Source of the DNA: Arctopsyche grandis
Lineage: Eukaryota; Arthropoda; Insecta; Trichoptera; Hydropsychidae
Direction of reading: 5' to 3'
NCBI RefSeq assembly: GCF_051622035.1
Contig: NC_135356.1
Span: 27,248,839 to 27,312,838 of the forward strand
Length of the DNA stretch: 64,000 bases
The position numbers and the translations under genes were made by a program. Under the pieces are notes generated by a model that did no database searches, was not told the origin of the DNA, and saw nothing but the letters and a program-made list of their open reading frames with translations. Positions 13,167 to 22,799 of this stretch are shown here, piece by piece; the stretch's first letter is position 1; each line of letters starts with the position of its first letter.

Positions 13167-13382
13167 AAGCTTTTACACTGTCCATATATGTAATATTAAT
13201 TGTAAATAGGTTTTTGAGCTCTTTTTCCTATTATGCTGCACATTAACATTAGAATAATATAATAATATTATTACTAACGAAATTAAATTAAAATTATAAA
13301 ATAGAAAATGATCAGTAGATCAGTAGCTATTAAAATATATGTATATAAGATGCATTGTGAACATAATTTAGTAATATAGATG
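13167..13382 (+). mobile_element. 3' UTR piece of a Jockey-like retrotransposon
   Basis: It is similar to 56255-56415. Shared words are TTTTTCCTATTATGCTG, ACATTAACATTA, CAGTAGCTATTAAAATA and TGTGAACATAATTTAGTAAT. The 56-kb copy sits just 3' of a decayed Jockey-type coding end, which suggests the origin. Confidence 0.5.
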
Positions 13383-13441
13383 AAATATCATCGCATGGGT
13401 GGCATATTAGGTTATAAAATAATAAAAAAAATAATATTTAT

Positions 13442-13527
13442 GTGACATTTATTGATATAACATTTATATCAATAAATGTCACCTTTAAGATCACTTAAAG
13501 GTGACATGTTATCAGTGATAACTTATC
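13442..13527. repeat. Three consecutive palindromes
   Basis: GTGACATTTATTGATATA (13442-13459) pairs perfectly with 13465-13482 across a 5-nt loop. ATGTCACCTTTAA then pairs with TTAAAGGTGACAT, using part of the first arm. GTTATCAGTGATAAC is a third palindrome. They form mutually exclusive or chained hairpins. Confidence 0.85.
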
Positions 13528-13934
13528 ACCTTTACTCTGAAATAGGTAAATGTACATAGATAGTTCAAAATCAAAACATTTAAAAATCGGTTAGTAATTT
13601 ATCGATATAAGTAAGCAAATTTGATGAAGTCATATCAGATCAACAAAGTTGCTTACTTACATACATACATACATACATACATATATCTGGTGGAATCTGA
13701 GTCGTGGAGTTGTGCATTTCAAGATTCAAATGAGTCGGAATAAATTAGCCGACTCATTTTTATTATTTTCTTTAATTAATAGTATTACGGTGTGTCAGGT
13801 AGTCTCAAATTTTATCGAAGAAAATGTATTAATAAATGTACTAAAAATAGTACAAAATTCATACACATACACTATAAATGAACTTACTTTTTATTTACAC
13901 CTATTTCATTACCAATAATTCCATACACCATAGG

Positions 13935-14956
13935 TCTCTAGAGACCCGTATTTTGGGCACTTTGCTATTAATGAATTGATGCTAAAATTCGGAATAGATG
14001 CTAATAGATGCTAAATTCGTAAAATATGCGAATAGATGCTAAAATAACAAACAAAAGTGAAATTTTCATAAAATGTATAAAACTAATAGACAATTTAGAA
14101 GGGTCTTCCTATCCCTTTGCCCATTTATTATGTGAAGAAATTGAGGGGATAAAACAGAGCTTGCAACTGCTTTTGTCTACTACTGTAAATAAAAGAAGAC
14201 AGTTGAAGCTGTGTATCCAAAAGGCTGCTCAAAAAAGCGTCTTAAAACTAGACTCGCACTCAAGACTAAATGAGACAAATCTATTCCTCCGAACATTGAG
14301 TAAACTATTCAATCCATCTGTGGCAGGTTCAAAATCCAATATTAATGTTAAAGAAACAGTTTCGTTTTTTAGAAACCTGCCATTGTTTAATGTATTAACA
14401 GAGGCACAATGTTTGGAAGGATATCAGCACTCTTTAGACAATTAATAGAGAATATAAAAAGTTAATCCACGCCGGATATACATATTGCTATTATTGTTGG
14501 CAACAAAAATTAAATATGAAGAGTTTGGTTGTGCCGCTCTAAAATCTATTTGGTGTTCCGTTAATAGTGTGGACGCTGTGTATTTTAGTAAATACAATAT
14601 AATTGTTACCGATCGTCGCACGCAGATCAAAAAAGATTCTGTAGAAATATGCTCCATGTTAAGTTTAAATCAATTTTAATTGGTATTATATTTTTATATT
14701 CATGTTTTTTTTATTGTAATTTTAATTTCAAAATATTTTTGAATTTTTCTATTATTTTTTAATGGTTGTGTTGTCTTTAAATTGTATATATGTATATAAA
14801 TTTTATTAAAATTCATCGAAATTTTTTATCATTTGAAATTAAACTCTTCATAAAAATAGATGCTAAATTGAACATTTTTAATGCCCTAAAACGCTAAAAT
14901 GCAAAATGGAAAATGCTAAAATTTACAAAAATAGATGCCCAAAATACGGGTCTCTA
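13935..14956 (+). mobile_element. hAT transposon remnant with 8-bp target duplication
   Basis: The identical 8-bp sequence ACCATAGG flanks the element at 13927-13934 and 14957-14964. The ends are near-identical inverted repeats: TAGAGACCCGTATTTTGGGC at the left (after an extra TCTC), and its complement ending GGGTCTCTA at the right. Subterminal repeats of ATAGATGCTAAA occur at both ends. An 8-bp duplication and a YARNG-type terminus are hallmarks of the hAT superfamily. The inner coding remnant is described separately. Confidence 0.88.
14026..14679 (+). pseudogene. Broken hAT transposase-like coding remnant
   Basis: A 139-codon frame (14026-14445) is followed, in the same frame after several stops, by a second open part (about 14485-14679). 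The second part carries FSKYNIIVTDRRTQIKKDS. That stretch (S/E-x-FSKYN-x-I/L-x-x-DRR) resembles the C-terminal region of hAT-derived proteins such as the CGGBP1 family. The assignment fits the hAT ends around it. No BED zinc finger and no ATG with coding context are visible, and the two halves are split by TAA/TAG codons, so it is a dead or non-autonomous copy. How much of the catalytic core remains cannot be judged by eye. Confidence 0.6.
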
Positions 14957-15149
14957 ACCATAGGTTACAAGTAAACTAGTAGGAGTCGGAGTCGAAGCAT
15001 AAGGTAAAAGCCATAGTCGCCAGAGTCAGTAAATTATAGCCCTGGTTTTTTTTCCATAAATTCACAATAAATCTTAAATCTATTTTAATATGATGAATGA
15101 ATTTGGTTGATTTAAATTTTCGTGCAATATTTATTTCATTATCATCATT

Positions 15150-15430
15150 TACAGCCATTTAATATTCACTGTTGGATAAAGGCCTCTTCGATACGCTTCC
15201 TGTTTTAAACGAATCATCCATTTTTCTAATTTTACCTACTCATCTTCTTTGCACCATTTTACATTTTCGCTGACACTTCTTTTGTCCATTCTTCCATAAT
15301 AGTTATGAGTTACGTGAACTGCTCATTGGCATTTCAATCTCTTCACGTTCTCCACCATATCAACTATCCTTGTCATTGTCACCCACGTATTCCATTTCTT
15401 ATCTCTCCTAGATATGGTGTGCTTCCACAC
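15150..15430 (-). mobile_element. 3' end of an RTE-type retrotransposon
   Basis: On the minus strand it contains the diverged end of the RTE family seen at 49, 56.7 and 61 kb, including GCCTTTATCCA...AGTG-like sequence near the terminus. It closes with an ATGATGATAATG-type tail (seen here as CATTATCATCAT at 15137). Frames are broken throughout. Confidence 0.65.
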
Positions 15431-15602
15431 TTCTTTGGGCGCACCGTGTAACATTAACATATATCATACATATATATTCTAAGCTGCCAGTTAATTGTAA
15501 TTTAAGAATATTTACAACAGCTAACTCAATTGAATAAATTTCACTCAAGCCGGGCATATTTCTTTCCTATCCTCCGATAAAAATCAAATCACTTAGCGAC
15601 AC

Positions 15603-15835
15603 GGTAACCGGAAAAATGCACTCGAGATAGTTGCACTCTCGAGACATCCAAACTTTCAAAGATGCTCAACGAGAACTACCGCAATAGAATTCCACAAAAA
15701 AAGCCAAGAGGTATTTATCCGAGGTTGTTAAACTTTTTTTTGTGGAATTCTATTGCGTAAGTTCTTTTTGATCGCCTTTGAAAATTAGGACTTCTCGAAA
15801 CTGCACCACTATTCAGTGCAATTTAATGGATGTTT
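15603..15835. repeat. Near-palindrome with ~110-bp imperfect arms
   Basis: The core arms GCAATAGAATTCCACAAAAA (from 15681) and TTTTTGTGGAATTCTATTGC (to 15757) are perfectly complementary, around a spacer of about 35 bp. Complementarity continues outward with mismatches (GATGCTCAACGAGAAC against GTTCTTTTTGATCGCC, then CTCGAGACATCC against GGACTTCTCGAAA). No open transposase was found. It could be a foldback MITE or the source of a long hairpin RNA. Confidence 0.75.
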
Positions 15836-16209
15836 CCGGGAACATAGCGACACATGGTGCATCATGCCCTGGAAAAAATTGAGAAGCGCTGATTCTAGTA
15901 GACTTCTTTCAGATAGGGTTCGACGAACGGTGCTAAATAAATCGTTTGTTCGCGTTATAAACTATTCGCGAGGCGTGTGTGGCAGCGGGGTGTTAAATCA
16001 GCGCGCCGATTGCAATGCGACGGGGATGATTTGCATGCTAAAGTTCAGGGATGTTCCAAATATCACTAAAATAAAGTATACAAAAAATAAAAATACTGCA
16101 TCAGGTACATACATTATCCTTGCAAACATTTTTCGATACAAAATTAACCAAACAGAAGACACTAAGCGGCGTAAAATGGATATTAAATTTGGTTTTACAA
16201 TAAATACTA

Positions 16210-16330
16210 GACCCCAATATTCCCCCAATGATGTAAACGTCATTTTACAATTGAAGGTATGATACTCTCGTGGGGTTGCGTGAGGGACGTCAAGGGCGTA
16301 CTATTCAGTGTGATCCTTTATCGGTACATG
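16210..16330 (+). repeat. Copy B of the inverted conserved block
   Basis: This is the forward partner of 11325-11425. It contains AACGTCATTTTACAATTGAA then GGTATGATACTC, GGGGTTGCGTGAGG and TTATCGGTAC. It overlaps the end of a 148-codon open frame (15816-16262) that has no recognisable domain and begins inside the near-palindrome, so I do not call that frame a gene. Confidence 0.7.
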
Positions 16331-16854
16331 ACATCCGCAAAAAACTGATAATCCATTATATGAGTAGGTTCTAGTAGTAAAGTTATACATTTGAGAAGTT
16401 CAGTTGGCAAGCATTTACTAGAAAATTGTGAAGAAATCAATGATTTATAGGTTGAATCTAGAGTTGATACGAAATAGTGTTTTGGAGCTTATGGAAATAC
16501 ATATGTGTAGGTGAACTTAATAGTGTGAACTAATTAATGAACATAGTTCATTAATATAATCTATGTAAGCTGTCGTATAAAATATTCATAAAATAGTGTA
16601 CTATCATTCAAGGACTCGAATCATTATTGAATAATGGTGAGAACCTTTTAACGATTGTATGTATGTATATTGCGTTTGGTTGAAAGTTTTACAAGCTTTG
16701 TAGTGGCTTCACTCTTAGTTTAGTGACATTCCTGCCCGTCAAAAAATTCTGATTTGATTTTGAACCACTTCCACTCTTCAGTTTGCTTTCATGTCTTACC
16801 GACATACTTAACATTGAATTGAGTTAATGTCTATGAAGATAGAGGAGCTTAATC

Positions 16855-17103
16855 ATGAACGAACTCATTCAAAATTACATCGGAATGTTGCGTCAAATCG
16901 AAGCGATGACAGCTAGCTTTCAAAACATGACTTTATACCGCCCCTTCATAACTCACAGGCTAAACAGCTAAACAGTATTAACCAAAGATCAGCGTTCTAT
17001 GGATGCTTTTCGCTCAAAAAATGATTCATTATTGTCCATTTCCAAGAATAACCATGCTTTTTTATTGTTATTTGAAAAGCATCAGTCGACCGCCGAAGAC
17101 TAG
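16855..17103 (+). pseudogene. Degenerate short coding remnant, unrecognised
   Basis: One frame starts MNELIQNYIGMLRQIEAM and runs to a TAG at 17101, with one internal TAA after 38 codons. The total is 82 codons apart from that stop. A second frame beginning MKIEELNHE overlaps the start, which would fit a frameshift. The peptide is helical-looking and Gln/Asn/Lys/Ser-rich, like some retroelement ORF1 or small coiled-coil proteins, but I do not recognise it. Chance cannot be excluded. Confidence 0.3.
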
Positions 17104-17345
17104 TTATAACTTATAAGTTATAATAGTTACTTTTTACAAGGTTTTTTCATTCCTATTTTATAAATATATTTTTTTTATTCGACAAAATATTTGTCTTTTA
17201 ACAAAGATTTGTCTCCTAGTATCTTTCGTAGCATCGCTTCTACGTCAAATCTGCTCTTTGATCAAATTTAACTTGTCATTGACTTTCGAATCCAGTTTAA
17301 CATTGATCAAATTTAACATGTCTGTCGATAAATTGTGTTTTATTA

Positions 17346-17623
17346 TATATGAGCCGTTATGTTTGAAATTGGCTTAAGTCCCCTTTTCACCCGAGAAATA
17401 TATCGTAAGACATATACGACATATAAATATAATGTTTTGCATTTTACAATGTTTAAAATTACTGGTGGCCTGTAATACGTTTATTTTGGTTTTACCGAGA
17501 TTCTGGACGTATCAAATTAAAATAAGTGATAATACATATTTTGTGAATTAAATCAAACAGAAATAGTTTTTTCGGAACTGAAAATTGGACTTTCGTCATT
17601 TTAAAATATAACACCTCATATCA
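17346..17623 (+). mobile_element. MITE, TGAGCCGTTATRTTTGAAA family, copy 1
   Basis: The ends are inverted: TGAGCCGTTATGTTTGAAA at the left against a diverged TATTTTAAAATATAACACCTCA at the right. Internal words ATATAATGTTTTGC, CTGGTGGCCTGTAATACG and AAATTAAAATAAGTGATAA recur in the copies at 38.4, 58.5 and 61.8-62.6 kb. There is no coding capacity. The flanks are too AT-rich to define a target duplication. Confidence 0.8.
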
Positions 17624-18129
17624 TTAAGGGCACGAACAAAAATAAGAAAGAGTATTGCACATATGCATTCATTAGGTTTACTGTAAAACTATAATCCTTT
17701 TGGGATATAGATAGTTTTTAAACCATTTAAACATTTATTCACGATACTTTTACTAAAAAACTTGCACTTATTGGAAATTCAAAAAAAATCTAAAATTTTG
17801 ATCAATATGATGTCTACTCTAATGTGCATATACAACGTATGTACATAGATAGTGTCCATTTATAATGAACATAAAATTTTCAATTTAATATTCCAAACAT
17901 TACTATTAATGAATCAATAAACGAAATGAAGCGCATAATCAAAAGAAAAGAGCGAAAACAACTCAATCGACGACAAGCATCCCTACTTAAGAAATTACAA
18001 CGGGGTACTTTCCAACCCCATAAAGCCCCCCCCCCCTTCCCCCAACTGGTACCCATCGAGCACCAAACACCACGCAAATAAAACTTTACTCAAAGCACAC
18101 ACACACAATATTTCACGTGTATCAATTTA

Positions 18130-18420
18130 AACGTAATCTCTAACGAAGAAGTCGGCATGCAAACGACCCCCGCCCCCACCCCTCCGATTACGTACAAAAA
18201 AGAAACCCAATAGTAGGGTATAATATTTTCTTGTAAAATTCCGAACTTAATAATCGGGAAGGAGGGATCCTCCGAGGGGATCCTCGCTTGGGTGGGAGAT
18301 CGGGTGGTTTATTGGGTCGCCTTATCACGCGACGACAAATTGGTTCGTTGACTCGCACGCCCACTTTTGAACCCACCCCCTCGTACCCACCTTTTCGACT
18401 GGTAAACAGCGACGATGATG
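18130..18420. other. GC-rich patch without a recognised gene
   Basis: It contains C-rich and G-rich runs (CCCCCGCCCCCACCCC) and restriction-like palindromes such as GGGGATCCTC. Open frames on the minus strand are low-complexity. No domain was recognised. Confidence 0.4.
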
Positions 18421-18723
18421 CATAAATTATTGGCTAACTTTTTTATAGTTTTTACCTCTCCTCGTATATAGCGATAATGTTACCAAGTTTGGCGCCTATA
18501 CGTCAAAGTTGGTAATGCTCGCCGAGCACGCTCGTACCGCTCGTCTACTATTATTGTTTGCTTGTTGCCTTTTGTTCTGTATGTTTGCTTCTTGAATTCT
18601 TGATTTTGTGATTGTGTATTTGTGTGGGAGTGGGGGAGGTGGGTGACTTTTATTTTAATAAATTATATGTAATATCAGCGGTCGCCTTTTGAGTAGCCTA
18701 TATTTGCAGGCTATGAATCTACT

Positions 18724-19118
18724 GCGCCTACGTGACGAGCCGGAATGTTAAATTACCGAAAACGCAAATATCGGAAGGTAAAGATCGAAAATCGAAAGAT
18801 CTTAAGTCGAAAGATCAAAAAAAAGGGTGCATGTTTAACATACTCACTTCATTTGCGCGAGCAGGGTACAACAGGAACAAGAGGAACAGACTTTTCCTCC
18901 CGTATTCTGCGCGCGCACATTAATACGGGAGGAAAAGCCTGTTCCTCCTGTTCCTGTTGTATCCTGCTCGCGCAAATTAAGTGAGTATGTATGTGAGTAT
19001 GTACCGTTTACCATGCACCCTTTTTTATCTTTCGACTTAAGATCTTTCGATTTTCGATCTTTGCCTTCCGATATTTGCGTTTTCGGTAATTTAACATTCC
19101 GGCTCGTCACGGAGACCG
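18724..19118. mobile_element. Foldback MITE, Mutator-like, with 9-bp target duplication
   Basis: The 9-bp sequence GAATCTACT flanks it exactly at 18715-18723 and 19119-19127. The element is almost one hairpin: the left arm (18724 to about 18912) is repeated in reverse by the right arm (about 18925 to 19118). Shared words include GTGACGAGCCGGAATGTTAA, TTACCGAAAACGCAAATATC, AAGATCGAAAATCGAAAGAT and TGTTCCT. The loop is GC-rich. A 9-bp duplication is the hallmark of Mutator-like elements, and long arms are typical of their non-autonomous members. Open frames with the same peptide occur on both strands because of the palindrome and are not genes. Confidence 0.85.
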
Positions 19119-19261
19119 GAATCTACTATATGTATATAAACGTCAGGGGTGTCACTTTGTGCGATACTTTGAATATACAAATTTACACAACTAACATGTG
19201 CAAAAGCAAATTTTTTCATTAATATTCTGATGGAAGATGTACATATATATACATATCAGGA

Positions 19262-19490
19262 CCCTAGTATCAAAGATGGCCAAAGACCCCTTACGCTTTT
19301 TCATAAGAGACAAGTTTGATACTAAGATACTATTTCACAAGACAGTTTTGATACCGAGTCCCATTTTTAACGTTAATTTAGTACCAAGCTTAGCCGATTT
19401 TGACAGTCACAATTGTTAATTACGGATTTATAATGAATGACCAGCAGCAGAACAGAAAAAGTTCCTTTTGGCCATCTTTGATAATAAGGG
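19262..19490. mobile_element. Short MITE with TATCAAAGATGGCCAAA inverted ends
   Basis: The left end reads CCCTAGTATCAAAGATGGCC. The right end is its near-perfect complement, GGCCATCTTTGATAATAAGG. The interior also carries TTTGATACTAAG and TTTTGATACCGAG, echoes of the end motif. There is no coding capacity. Confidence 0.7.
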
Positions 19491-19528
19491 CCTCACATTT
19501 TTATTTACCAGTAGAGGGGTCGTGGGTT

Positions 19529-19625
19529 TATATTGTGGGGTGCGTTAATGCTAACCACATAGAAGTTCCCGGGTTCAGACCCTGGGTTGACCTTGATTGA
19601 AAATAATTTATTTGGAAATATTCAT
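19529..19625 (+). mobile_element. SINE head fragment
   Basis: A B-box-like GGGTTCAGACCC at about 19571 is followed by GACCTTGATTGAAAATAATTTA, matching the SINE at 12.77 kb. The A-box side is degraded and the body is missing. Confidence 0.65.
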
Positions 19626-19740
19626 GTATTGCTATCAAGTATTTATGTATGGTATTAAACTTGTACATATGTATATAAATGTATGGCATATACATTTGAA
19701 ATCATATTCAAATAGTATTGACAAATAGTAGGTAAGATTA

Positions 19741-19940
19741 TTTTACCAATTTGACGAGTAACCATTTAAACAATGAAATCCGATAAATTGGCAAACTCTG
19801 ATAGGAAACGATTGACTTGGAATCACTTATATCGAATTCTGACCAGCAGCACTACAGAAATACTCGGAATAAAACAGGGCTCGAACCCAGGAACTTCCAG
19901 GTGATTTGCATTAACGCAACCACCGAACTATACTGTTGGC
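19741..19940 (-). mobile_element. tRNA-derived SINE, reverse orientation
   Basis: In reverse complement it carries a B-box-like GGGTTCGAGCC, then GTGCTGCTGGTCAGAATTCG and CCTATCAGAGTTTGCCAA, as in the 12.77-kb copy. Confidence 0.75.
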
Positions 19941-19959
19941 TATATACATCTATTTATAT

Positions 19960-20145
19960 AGTTTAGAAACATCCATTGCTATTTTCAAATACATATACTG
20001 ACATAATGATCGTTACATCAACATTTTCATATATTCCGTCATTATTCAATGTCAACTACTGTCAGGGTTATCCCACTTTTTCTGTTTGTCTTTCGAATAC
20101 TTCCATACAGCCCTTCTCGCTGTTCCAATCACTATATCCTATAAC
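19960..20145 (+). repeat. Detached copy of the 225-bp tandem repeat
   Basis: It starts TTAGAAACATCCATTGC and shares ACTGACATAATG, TTTTCATATATTCCGTCA and CAGGGTTATCCCACTTTTTC with the array at 20752-21452. It is separated from that array by a non-LTR retrotransposon fragment. Confidence 0.85.
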
Positions 20146-20188
20146 TTTTTATTTATTTAGTTACTTTTTATTTATCCCATATTAATTA

Positions 20189-20748
20189 TATTGAAAAAGT
20201 CCAACTAAAATTTATTAAATCCTTAAGCTACCATTTTCCCACCTACGCCCATACAAATTTTTTAAGCTCCTAAATAGTTTCCTTGATTGTACCGATTTAC
20301 TGAGTAAGGTTGATTTCAGGATCCCAGTTAGGTATTCTAGACACGTTGCACTCTTTTCACTTAATCCTTTCAAAACCAATTCTCTAAAATATTCCTATCT
20401 AAAGCGTGTTTATCGTATGCTTAACGGGGAGCTGAATGAAGTTGATCTATTCGGTATTTCCTTACATCAATTCAGGACTGCCATCAGGAGAGTATTGATT
20501 GATTGATCCATTTATATTTCTATTTCTATTATATATTCTTTATCCAATTATATTATTTCACTTTATGTTTAATTATGCATTGTCCTATTTAGTCATATTT
20601 TAGTATTTATTTGTCTATGTGTACTAGATATATGTAATACGTATTTTCTAAAAATCTATAATTGGGCGCAGATGTTATTTTTTTATATTTATTCTTTATT
20701 TTTAATAATTTCTACATCTGACGCCTGTTTTTAATAAATAAATAAATA
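20189..20748 (+). mobile_element. Non-LTR retrotransposon 3' end, inserted in the tandem array
   Basis: One frame from about 20290 reads SKVDFRIPVRYSRHVALF and ends near 20505 with VDLFGISLHQFRTAIRR. Another from 20189 reads IEKVQLKFIK. These match the conserved C-terminal tail of Jockey/CR1-type reverse transcriptase ORFs (a 'lE-x-VQ-x-x-F' block, then 'F-R-x-P-x-R-x-x-R', then 'DLFG-x-S-x-x-x-F'). A 3' UTR follows and ends in (AAAT)n, typical of non-LTR tails. Frames are broken and the 5' part is absent. Confidence 0.7.
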
Positions 20749-20751
20749 GTT

Positions 20752-21452
20752 TAGAAACATCTATTGCTATTTTCAAATATTGTACATACATATGTATACT
20801 GACATAATATTCGTTACATCAACATTTTCATATATTCCGTCACTATTCAATGTCAACTACTATCAGGGTTATTCCACTTTTTCCGTTTGTCTTTGGAATA
20901 CTTCCATACAAATAAGCATAGTTGCCCTTATCGCTGTTCTAATCATTTTATATCCCATTACTTCCCTGCACAAAGCAACGGGAACTCACATAGAAATTCC
21001 CTTGCTATTTTCAAACACATATACTGACATAATGTTCGCTAAATCTACATTTTCATATATTCCGTCACTATTTAATGTCAACTACTGTCAGGGTTATCCC
21101 ACTTTTTCCGTTTGTCTTTGGAATACTTCCATACAAGTAAGCATAGTTGCCCTTATCGCTGTTCTAATCATTTTATATCCCATTACTTCCCTGCACCAAA
21201 CAACGAGAACTTACATAGAAATTCCCTTGCTATTTTCAAATACATATACTGACATAATGTTCGTTACATCAACATTTTCATATATTCCGTCACTATTCAA
21301 TGTCAACTAGTGTCAGGGTTATCCCACCTTTTCCGCTTGTCTTTGGAATACTTCCATACAAGTAAGCATAGTTGCCCTTTTTCGCTGTTCTAATCATTTT
21401 ATATCCCATTACTCCCCTACACAAAGCAACTCGAACTCACATAGAAATTCCC
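20752..21452 (+). repeat. Tandem array of a ~225-bp unit
   Basis: Three units begin near 20764, 21002 and 21227 (spacing 238 and 225 bp). Each contains TTGCTATTTTCAAA, ACTGACATAATRTTCG, CATATATTCCGTCACTATT, GGAATACTTCCATACAA and CATAGTTGCCCTT. The 176-codon open frame across the array exists because the unit length of 225 is a multiple of three. It is not evidence of a gene. Confidence 0.9.
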
Positions 21453-21559
21453 TTTCCAAAGTGAACACAAACAATATCAAAAGTCAATTTTTCAAACGAT
21501 ACATTCTGAAAACTTCCATCAGAAGAATTGTCATGAAAAGAGATGGAGGATACCTGAAA

Positions 21560-22200
21560 AGGGAGTGATGTGCGGGGGGAGGGGGGGCTAGTATGCGAAT
21601 AGTTTGAGAGCCTGCGGTTTGCGCCTCGCTCACGAGAGGTTTTCGGCACGAATTCAACCCCTTCCCAACGACGACTTTAAAAAGTTGATAAAATCACACA
21701 CATATCAAAAGCAAAAGCCAAGTCCAAGTTTCAACACCGCAGCTTGGCGGTTTTGCGCTGCAGCCAGGGTTGGCCAAGTCGGTATTTATTCCACCGGAAT
21801 ATAATATTACGCGTTCGAGGATGCGAAACGGGGTGTTCTCACGCGACGTGGAAATCGCGAGGGCAAAGGGAAAATCGTGTTCGTTGCGCATTTTACGCCT
21901 TTATTAGTGAGCGTAGGAAATTTTCCGGTACGGATGCACACATGTATGCATTTACGTACATATTATATATATAAATACCGCGTCCCAGGGGTTGGAAAAT
22001 GCTCTGCGGCAGAACTGGGCAATCCATCGACTGTTTAAATAACTGTAAAAATAAGACTTACTTTGATGCGACTTTATGCATCACGAAAATTTTTATGCTG
22101 AAATATAACACGCAAATAAAATATCCCCCACCTTCTCCCTCCCCCCCTCATCCAACGCCAACTCTCCTCCTCCCCTATCACTCCACCTCCTTTTTTTGAG
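21560..22200. other. GC-rich patch, no recognised gene
   Basis: G-rich (GGGGGGAGGGGGGG near 21577) and C-rich (CCTTCTCCCTCCCCCCC near 22130) tracts flank a moderately GC-rich centre. No frame gave a recognisable domain. Confidence 0.4.
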
Positions 22201-22509
22201 AACTCTTCACAAATCTAACTTGTTTCTTACATGAAGTGTGTAGCGGATTTTCCGTAAGGCAGATTTACTTCTAAATTGTGTAATATAATTTCCATTACAA
22301 AGTATTTTATATGTTGTTATATTTACCTGCATATGTACATATGTATTATGCTAAATAATTTCCAAGTGAATGAAGATTGAAAAAAAATCATAATTTATTA
22401 ATTAAAGTCGAACCGATCTACACAGCATGATACTTACATACATACTATCGCATTCACCCCCCACTCGACTCACTATAGCCAACTACATTTCGTTTCAGTT
22501 TCATATTGC

Positions 22510-22780
22510 ATTTTGGTCAAGAAATACAACATTATCAGTGTGTCGGCAGAATATGACATTTATTTTTTGTTAGTTTTGAGTTCTTGTTTCGCGTTTTAAA
22601 ATATTTACATTAATTACATTTTTATATTAAAAAATAAGTAAGTTTTTGATACTATTTTTATTTTATTTGTGGAATACGTATATATTTTATATAAATGGAA
22701 ATTTATATTTTTTAGACGATAAAAGTAATTGTCAACGTCATGTTATGGACAGCAATAATTACAGTAATATTATTAAAGAG
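22510..22780 (-). repeat. Inverted copy of the repeat at 39.8-40.0 kb
   Basis: The reverse complement matches 39791-40035. Shared words include AATAATATTACTGTAA, GCTGTCCATAACATGACG, TGACAATTACTTTTATC and TTGTATTTCTTGACCAAAA. Read on + here, GTAAGTTTTTGATAC at 22638 and TTTTTTAG at about 22708-22715 bound an intron-like 78 bp. After it comes a short frame starting DDKSNCQRHVMDS that is largely kept in the other copy. Confidence 0.75.
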
Positions 22781-22799
22781 CTTGCATGGAATTGTATTG

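Noticed and set aside
15816..16262. 148-codon open frame
   Set aside because: It starts in a near-palindrome and ends in a repeated block. No domain was recognised and no start or splice context supports it.
18732..19110. Open frames on both strands with the same peptide
   Set aside because: They are the two arms of a palindromic foldback element, so identical peptides on opposite strands are expected.
20780..21310. 176-codon open frame that could suggest a gene
   Set aside because: It spans tandem 225-bp units. Because 225 is a multiple of three, one open unit stays open in all. No domain was recognised.
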